Assembly: GCA_031272345.1 (NCBI GenBank) | Contig: JAISTZ010000057.1 | Coordinates: 1 to 17,755, forward strand | Direction of reading: 5' to 3' | Source of the DNA: Spirochaetaceae bacterium | GTDB taxonomy: Bacteria > Spirochaetota > Spirochaetia > Treponematales > Treponemataceae | DNA: 17,755 bases | In this document: positions 13,335 to 17,755 of the stretch, piece after piece | Position numbering within the stretch: position 1 is the first letter of the stretch | How the letters are laid out: the number at the start of each line of letters is the position of its first letter | The notes under the pieces: generated by a model | Told to the model about the DNA's origin: nothing | The model's input: the letters and a program-made list of their open reading frames with translations, nothing else | Database searches by the model: none | Position numbers and translations under genes: made by a program

Positions 13335-14564
13335 ATGAAAATCTGGCTGAAATATCTCATCGGGGTTGCCCTGGGCATCGCCCTGTCCTTTGCCGCGCCC
13401 CTCCAGTCCGCCCAGGTCCGGGGCCTCGTTGATTTTTGCACCGCCCTGGCCCTCAGAATAGGCCGGTACATGGTTATCCCCCTGGTCTTTGCGGGGGCCG
13501 CTTCGGCGATCTTCGCCCTGCGGGACTCCAAGCACCTGCTCAAGGCCGCCGGCCTGTCCCTGGGGGTGACGGCCCTCTCGTCCCTGCTCCTGTCGGTCAT
13601 CGGCACGGTTTCGGTCCTGCTGGTGCGGCTCCCCAGGATTCCCGTGTCTGTGGAAAAGGCGGCCCAGGCCCCGGCTTTCAACGTAAAGGACGCGGTCCTG
13701 TCGATCTTTCCCTATTCCCCGGCGGAGGCGCTCCTGAACGGCGCGTTCCTGCTGCCGGTCTTTGTGTTTGCCTGCCTCTTCGGCGCGGCCTGTGTGGAGG
13801 ACAAGGCGAAATCCAAGCCCGCGGTCACCCTGCTGGAATCCCTGGAGGACGTGTTCTACGCGGCCATGAGCTTTGTGATGGACATCATGCCCATCGGCAT
13901 GATCGCCGTTGCGTGTTCCTGGTCGATCGACTACTTCGGAGTCATCGCCTCGGGCCAGTTGACTCCCCTCATCATCATGCTGTCGGCGGTCCTCGCCTTC
14001 GTCCTCCTGGTGGTGTACCCCCTGCTGTTTTTTTTCCTGTGCCGGGGGCACCATCCCTTCAGAATCCTCTACGCCTGCCTGGGGCCGGTGATCGCGGCGT
14101 TTTTTTCCGGGGACACGAACTTCACCCTGCCCTTCCTCATCCGCCACGGCACGGAAAGCCTGGGCATCAAGCGGCGGATCCATGGATTCGTGTTTCCCTT
14201 TATGTCGATTTTTGCCCGGGGCGGGTCCGCCATGACCCTGGCGGTTTCCTTTGTCGTCATCCTCCGCACCTATTCACCCATCGGCATTTCCTTCGGGGAT
14301 GTCCTGTGGGTTGCGGCGGCGTCCTTCGGGCTGTCCTTCCTGCTGTGCTCCTACCCCACGGGGGGGGCCTACATCGCCCTGGCGGCCCTGTGCTCCATGT
14401 ACGGCAAGGGCTTTGAGGCGGTGTACCTGCTCCTCCGGCCCGCCGCGGCCGTCATCTGCGCCTACGCCGCCGCCATTGACGCCGCCACCGTCATGTTCGG
14501 CTCCTTCATTGTGGCGGTCAAGCTGAAGATGGCCGAACACCGGGACGTGCGGAAGTACATCTAG
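13335..14564 (+). CDS. Dicarboxylate/amino acid:cation symporter (DAACS) family membrane protein
   Basis: The protein has 409 aa with about eight hydrophobic segments and two likely re-entrant loops, the GltP/GltPh fold. Visible family features are the N-terminal KIWLKYLIGVALGI, YMVIPLVFAGAASAIFALRD (45-64), the hairpin-1 region FFSGDTNFTLPFLIR (256-270), and the transmembrane helix 7 to hairpin-2 region HGFVFPFMSIFARGGSAMTL (283-302). The usual NMDGT sodium motif is replaced by ARGGS. The C-terminal Asp/Arg/Asn substrate set is also not canonical (AAAIDAATVMFGS). This is therefore a divergent branch whose substrate and coupling ion are uncertain. It probably takes up an amino acid or dicarboxylate across the inner membrane. 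No ribosome site is seen, and a TATCAT box lies 7 nt upstream. A stem-loop follows the stop. Confidence 0.85.
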   Translation: MKIWLKYLIGVALGIALSFAAPLQSAQVRGLVDFCTALALRIGRYMVIPLVFAGAASAIFALRDSKHLLKAAGLSLGVTALSSLLLSVIGTVSVLLVRLPRIPVSVEKAAQAPAFNVKDAVLSIFPYSPAEALLNGAFLLPVFVFACLFGAACVEDKAKSKPAVTLLESLEDVFYAAMSFVMDIMPIGMIAVACSWSIDYFGVIASGQLTPLIIMLSAVLAFVLLVVYPLLFFFLCRGHHPFRILYACLGPVIAAFFSGDTNFTLPFLIRHGTESLGIKRRIHGFVFPFMSIFARGGSAMTLAVSFVVILRTYSPIGISFGDVLWVAAASFGLSFLLCSYPTGGAYIALAALCSMYGKGFEAVYLLLRPAAAVICAYAAAIDAATVMFGSFIVAVKLKMAEHRDVRKYI

Positions 14565-14568
14565 GGAG

Positions 14569-14602
14569 GCACTGAAAAAGTCAATCGAGACTTTTTCAGT
14601 GC
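14569..14602. terminator. Perfect 14-bp stem-loop between convergent genes, probable bidirectional terminator
   Basis: The arms GCACTGAAAAAGTC (14569-14582) and GACTTTTTCAGTGC (14589-14602) are fully complementary around a 6-nt loop (AATCGA). The left arm begins 4 nt after the symporter stop and the right arm ends 7 nt before the hflC stop, so it can serve both strands. A and T runs lie inside the stem, and no long U tract follows. It could also be a dispersed palindromic repeat. Confidence 0.7.
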
Positions 14603-14609
14603 TACTTTA

Positions 14610-15596
14610 CTAGCGCCGGCCGTTGGGGGCGTACAGGTACCTGAAATACTCCATGTTCGTGCTGTAGGTGGCGTCGAATTTGGGCAGGGTCTTTTTGTAG
14701 GACTCCATGCTCTTCCAGAAGGTGTAGAATTCCGTGTCCTTGAGGTAGGCCGCCGCGTAGATTGCCGTGGCTTCGGCGTCCGCCTTGCCCTTGATTTCCT
14801 CGCTCGTCCGGTAGGCTTCCGAGCGGATGCGGAGAAGTTCGTTTTCGAGCTTGCCCTGCCAGTCGGCCTTCTTGCCTTCGCCCAGGGAACGGTACGCCTG
14901 GGCCACCTGGTTCCTGTCCTTGACCATCCGGTTGTAGACGCTCTCGGTAAGCTCATCGGAATATTTTATCTGCCGGGGGAGCACGTCGATAAGCTCAATC
15001 CCATATTCGGGGACCATCTTCCGGGCCTCGTCCGCCATCTCCCTGCTCAAAAGCCGTCTGCCCTTGGTGACCGCCTCGGAGGTGGTGGTGACGTTGACCA
15101 GGGTTTCTATCTGGGCGGTCACGTCCTCGTCGGTGATGGCGTACTGCTCCGTGGTCCGGCGGTCGTTAATCACGTTGGAGCTGCGCACCACCTCGCTCAG
15201 CCGGTTCCGGGTGATCACCGTGCGCACGGAGGAGTCGATGATGTCCGAGAGGCGCGTGTAGGCCGCTTCTTCGGTGACAAAGGACTGGTAGAACTTCTTT
15301 GGGTCCGAAATCCGCCAGCGGCTCGTGGTGTCCACGATGATGAACTGGTTTTCCTTGGTGGGAATCCGCTGGGGGTCGCCGTCGAGGGAGAGAATCAGCC
15401 GGGGATAGACCGTGACGATGTCGATGACGGGGATTTTGACGTAGAGCCCCGCTTCGGTGCGGGTGTTCACGATTTCGCCGAACCGGGTGACCACCGCCTG
15501 GGTGCCCTCGTTGACCACGTAGAGGGGGCCCAGGAGAAAGAAGATCACCCCGAGGGCAGCGACAACAATGACGATCGCTAAAAATTTGTGTTTCAT
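14610..15596 (-). CDS. hflC: HflC, SPFH/prohibitin-family membrane protease modulator
   Basis: The protein has 328 aa. A single N-terminal membrane anchor (FLAIVIVVAALGVIFFLLGPLY, 5-26) is followed by the SPFH/band-7 domain: YVVNEGTQAVVTRFGEIV, GLYVKIPVIDIVTVYPRLILSL, SRWRISDPKKFYQSF. A coiled-coil region rich in Ala/Glu/Lys follows (GKADAEATAIYAAAYLKD), then the HflC signature end TEFYTFWKSMESYKKTL. HflC forms a large cage with HflK around FtsH in the inner membrane and limits membrane-protein degradation. The ATG overlaps the hflK stop (ATGA, 15593-15596), and AGGAGG lies 6 nt upstream. No ftsH is in this window. Confidence 0.93.
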   Translation of the reverse strand: MKHKFLAIVIVVAALGVIFFLLGPLYVVNEGTQAVVTRFGEIVNTRTEAGLYVKIPVIDIVTVYPRLILSLDGDPQRIPTKENQFIIVDTTSRWRISDPKKFYQSFVTEEAAYTRLSDIIDSSVRTVITRNRLSEVVRSSNVINDRRTTEQYAITDEDVTAQIETLVNVTTTSEAVTKGRRLLSREMADEARKMVPEYGIELIDVLPRQIKYSDELTESVYNRMVKDRNQVAQAYRSLGEGKKADWQGKLENELLRIRSEAYRTSEEIKGKADAEATAIYAAAYLKDTEFYTFWKSMESYKKTLPKFDATYSTNMEYFRYLYAPNGRR

Positions 15597-16555
15597 CTGG
15601 CGCCTCCTGTGAGGGTCTTTACGGGGAGGACGTTTTCCAGTTCCCCGTCGAGGAGGGTCTGGCCCGTCCGCGCGGCAAAAATTTCTTCCATTGCCTCAAG
15701 GTAGAGCCGCTCCCTGGTGATTGCCGGGGACTTCCGGTATTCCTCGTAGACCGAATTGAACCGGGCCACGTCGCCCTGGGCGTTGTTGATCCGCTCGGTG
15801 GCGTAGCCCTGGGCCACCTGCACCTGCTTGTCCGCCTCGCCCTGGGCCTTGGGGATTTGGGAGTTGTAGGCCTCCTTGCCCTCGTTGATGAACCGGTTCA
15901 TGTCCTGAATCGCCTTGTTCACGTCCTCGAAGGCGTCCTGCACCCCCACCGGGGGCACGATGTTCTGCAATTTGACCGCGATCACGCTGCTCCCCAGGCC
16001 CAACTGCTTGAAATTTTCGTTCATCAAATCCACCGCGGCAATCTCGATGGGCTCCCGCTCCTGGCCCATCACGTCGAGAATCGCCCGGTCCCCCACGAGC
16101 ATGTTCACCACCGACTGGGAGATGTCCCGGATGGTCTGGCGTTTTTCCTTTACGTTGAAGAGCCAGGCCCTTGGGTCGACAATCCGGTACTGGATTATCC
16201 ACTCCACGTCCACGATGTTCAGGTCCCCGGTGAGCATGGTGGACTCCCTGGTGATGTTGTTCCGGTATTGGTTCACCACCCCGGACTGGAGGGTCTCAAA
16301 GCCGAACTGCTCGGTCTGCACCACCTTGACGGGCACGTTGTAGTTGCGGTCGATCCCCCAGGGCAGTTTGAACTGCAGCCCCGGCCCCATGGTCTTGAGA
16401 TACCTGCCGAACCGGGTGACCACGGCCTGCTCCGTCTCGTCCACCACGTAGAAACTGGTCCCCAGGCTGATCACCAGGAGCAGAACCACGACCCCGATCA
16501 CCGCCTTGGCCGGTGAGATTTGCTTTTTAAAAAGGCTTTCAAATGGATATTTCAT
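15593..16555 (-). CDS. hflK: HflK, SPFH/prohibitin-family membrane protease modulator
   Basis: The protein has 320 aa from ATG 16555. An upstream in-frame start at 16618 was rejected because it would span the promoter. The anchor is AVIGVVVLLLVISLGTSFYVV (about 18-38). The band-7 domain contains DETEQAVVTRFGRYLKTMGPGLQFKLPW, MLTGDLNIVDVEWIIQYRI and the PPVGVQDAFEDVNKAIQD segment typical of HflK. It ends with a long Ala/Glu coil (YNSQIPKAQGEADKQVQVAQGYATERINNAQGD). It lacks the Gly-rich cytoplasmic N-terminal region of the E. coli protein. It forms the HflKC complex with the overlapping hflC gene. There is no Shine-Dalgarno; TATACT lies 9 nt before the ATG, which suggests a leaderless or near-leaderless transcript. 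Confidence 0.93.
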   Translation of the reverse strand: MKYPFESLFKKQISPAKAVIGVVVLLLVISLGTSFYVVDETEQAVVTRFGRYLKTMGPGLQFKLPWGIDRNYNVPVKVVQTEQFGFETLQSGVVNQYRNNITRESTMLTGDLNIVDVEWIIQYRIVDPRAWLFNVKEKRQTIRDISQSVVNMLVGDRAILDVMGQEREPIEIAAVDLMNENFKQLGLGSSVIAVKLQNIVPPVGVQDAFEDVNKAIQDMNRFINEGKEAYNSQIPKAQGEADKQVQVAQGYATERINNAQGDVARFNSVYEEYRKSPAITRERLYLEAMEEIFAARTGQTLLDGELENVLPVKTLTGGAR

Positions 16556-16564
16556 CGTAAAACG

Positions 16565-16594
16565 AGTATAACCTAAGGGGGGCGGGGTTGTCAA
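16565..16594 (-). promoter_or_regulatory. Strong sigma-70 promoter of hflKC
   Basis: On the minus strand a perfect -35 TTGACA (16589-16594) is 18 nt from TATACT (16565-16570), with the ATG 9 nt further on. The -10 overlaps the likely -10 of the divergent reductase gene. Confidence 0.65.
16567..16572 (+). promoter_or_regulatory. Putative -10 box of the reductase gene
   Basis: TATAAC at 16567-16572 has a 4/6 -35 (TGGATA, 16544-16549) 17 nt upstream. The leader of about 35 nt carries AGGAGG at 16601-16606. Confidence 0.4.
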
Positions 16595-16612
16595 TGTGTA
16601 AGGAGGCTGAAC

Positions 16613-17755
16613 ATGCAATACCGGGACGACCGGGTTTCGGGGAACAAGCTGTCAATTCTGGGGCTGGGGTGTATGCGGTTCCCCAGGAGCGCGGAGGAGA
16701 CCGAGCGAATCATCGTGTCCGCAATCGACGGGGGGGTGAATTATTTTGACACCGCCTACCTGTATCCCGGCAGCGAGGAGACTCTGGGGAAGATTCTCGC
16801 AGGGCACAAAAAACGGGATTCGGTTTTTATCGCCACAAAGCTGCCGCTGATTATGTGCAGGGGGCCGGAGGATTTCGACAGGTTCTTCAACAGGGAGCTT
16901 GAGCGCCTCCAAACCGGTCACATCGACTATTATTTGATGCACATGATAACCGGCGTTTCCCAGTGGGACAGGTTCCGCGCCTGGGGCATCGAAGCATGGA
17001 TTGCCGAAAAAAAACGCGCGGGACAAATCCGCCAGGCGGGGTTTTCGTTCCACGGGTCCCGGGGTGAATTTTTAAACATCCTCAACCTGTACCCCTGGGA
17101 TTTCTGTCAGATCCAGTACAACTACTCGGACGAAAATTTTCAGGCGGGAAAAACAGGGCTGCGGGCCGCGGCGGCAAAGGGGCTTCCGGTGATCATCATG
17201 GAGCCCCTCCTCGGGGGAAGGCTCGCAACGGGTCTGCCCAGGGAAGCGGTCAACGTGTTCGCCCGGGCGGATCCGTCCCTGTCACCCGCGGCCTGGGGGC
17301 TCCGGTGGCTCTGGAATCACAGCGAAGTGACCTGTGTGTTGAGCGGCATGAGCTCCGCGGCCCAAATGGGCGAGAATCTGCAAACGGCAGCCAATTTCAG
17401 TCCCCTCGCGGAGTCGGATCTCGGTGTCATCGCGGAGGTGGTGGGCATATTCAACAGGGCCTACAGGATTCACTGCACGGGATGCAACTACTGTATGCCC
17501 TGTCCCAGGGGGGTGAACATCCCCGGGTGTTTCGCCGCATACAACACGAGCTTTGTGCAGAATTTTGTCCTGGGGATGCAGCAGTATGTCACCAGCACCG
17601 CGGCGGCGGGCAAAAATCCCCAGGGGCCCAGGCTCTGTGTTGAGTGCGGGGTCTGCGAACAGCACTGTCCCCAACACCTGCCGATTCGTCAGTACCTGAA
17701 ACACGTGGCGGGCCGCATGGAGTCCCCTCCCATCCGCCTCGTCCTGTCCCTTGCC
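16613..17755 (+). CDS. Aldo/keto reductase with C-terminal dicluster ferredoxin domain, 3' end cut
   Basis: 381 codons are open to the right edge without a stop, so the C-terminus may be incomplete. AGGAGG 6 nt upstream fixes the ATG at 16613. Residues 1-270 form an aldo/keto reductase barrel: LSILGLGCMRFP, catalytic D46 and Y51 (FDTAYLYPGSEETLG), K76 (IATKLP), H110 (YYLMHM), and VIIMEPLLGGRLA. Two iron-sulfur motifs follow: C288/C291/C294/C297 (CTGCNYCMPCP) and C342/C345/C348/C352 (CVECGVCEQHCP). This matches the COG1453-type reductases, which couple NAD(P)H-type carbonyl chemistry to [4Fe-4S] electron transfer and are common in anaerobes. The substrate is unknown. It is divergent from hflK and is probably cytoplasmic. 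Confidence 0.93.
   Translation, partial: MQYRDDRVSGNKLSILGLGCMRFPRSAEETERIIVSAIDGGVNYFDTAYLYPGSEETLGKILAGHKKRDSVFIATKLPLIMCRGPEDFDRFFNRELERLQTGHIDYYLMHMITGVSQWDRFRAWGIEAWIAEKKRAGQIRQAGFSFHGSRGEFLNILNLYPWDFCQIQYNYSDENFQAGKTGLRAAAAKGLPVIIMEPLLGGRLATGLPREAVNVFARADPSLSPAAWGLRWLWNHSEVTCVLSGMSSAAQMGENLQTAANFSPLAESDLGVIAEVVGIFNRAYRIHCTGCNYCMPCPRGVNIPGCFAAYNTSFVQNFVLGMQQYVTSTAAAGKNPQGPRLCVECGVCEQHCPQHLPIRQYLKHVAGRMESPPIRLVLSLA

Noticed and set aside
13327..13338. Three-codon leader peptide (Met-Asp-Pro) before the symporter
   Set aside because: It has no ribosome site, and so short a frame is expected by chance; it is noted only under the promoter.
12294..14183. Long open antisense extension of the hydrolase frame (total 956 codons) across metA and the symporter
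   Set aside because: It is antisense to two well-recognised genes, is Gly/Pro/Glu-rich low-complexity, and arises from the high GC content; the hydrolase starts at 12293.
16556..16618. Longer HflK with 21 extra N-terminal residues
   Set aside because: The extension would be translated through the -35 and -10 boxes and has no ribosome site.

Overview
The window looks like a GC-rich spirochete chromosome, most plausibly a termite-gut or rumen-type Treponema relative. This is inferred from gene content and protein style: lipoproteins with relaxed spirochetal lipoboxes followed by a conserved NPYV..(L/I)L.GPA motif, right-handed beta-helix surface proteins, a secreted von Willebrand A (VWA) protein, HflK/HflC, and a MetA of the acetyl-CoA type. 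No rRNA, tRNA, CRISPR array, phage gene or transposase gene was seen. The DNA is densely coding and no gene-free stretch exceeds about 100 bases.

Layout. (1) Bases 1-1639, minus strand: a secreted VWA-domain protein followed by a secreted protein that runs off the left edge. (2) Bases 1720-4508, plus strand: an unrecognised 341-aa protein, an XRE-cupin regulator overlapping its end, and a histidinol-phosphate aminotransferase (hisC). (3) Bases 4536-11305, minus strand, read in the order 11210 to 4536: a four-gene envelope operon behind one near-consensus promoter. It encodes a small beta-barrel, a larger beta-barrel with a Pro/Ala/Lys tail, and two tandem paralogous giant lipoproteins that combine beta-sandwich and beta-helix regions. 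(4) Bases 11313-12293, minus: an alpha/beta hydrolase with an altered nucleophile elbow. It is divergent from metA (12339-13280, plus), which is followed by a divergent DAACS-type symporter (13335-14564, plus). (5) Bases 14569-14602: a perfect 14-bp stem-loop between convergent genes. (6) Bases 14610-16555, minus: hflK-hflC. (7) Bases 16613-17755, plus: a ferredoxin-like aldo/keto reductase cut by the right edge, divergent from hflK with overlapping promoters.

Two things stand out. The four-gene envelope operon is the best candidate for an undescribed surface system: two outer-membrane barrels and two very large lipoproteins are translationally linked, and the first lipoprotein has a simple-sequence tract next to its start. 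Second, genes that appear to be first in their transcript usually lack a Shine-Dalgarno sequence and start 6-9 nt after a -10 hexamer, which suggests leaderless mRNAs. Genes inside operons carry strong AGGAGG-type sites or ATGA overlaps.
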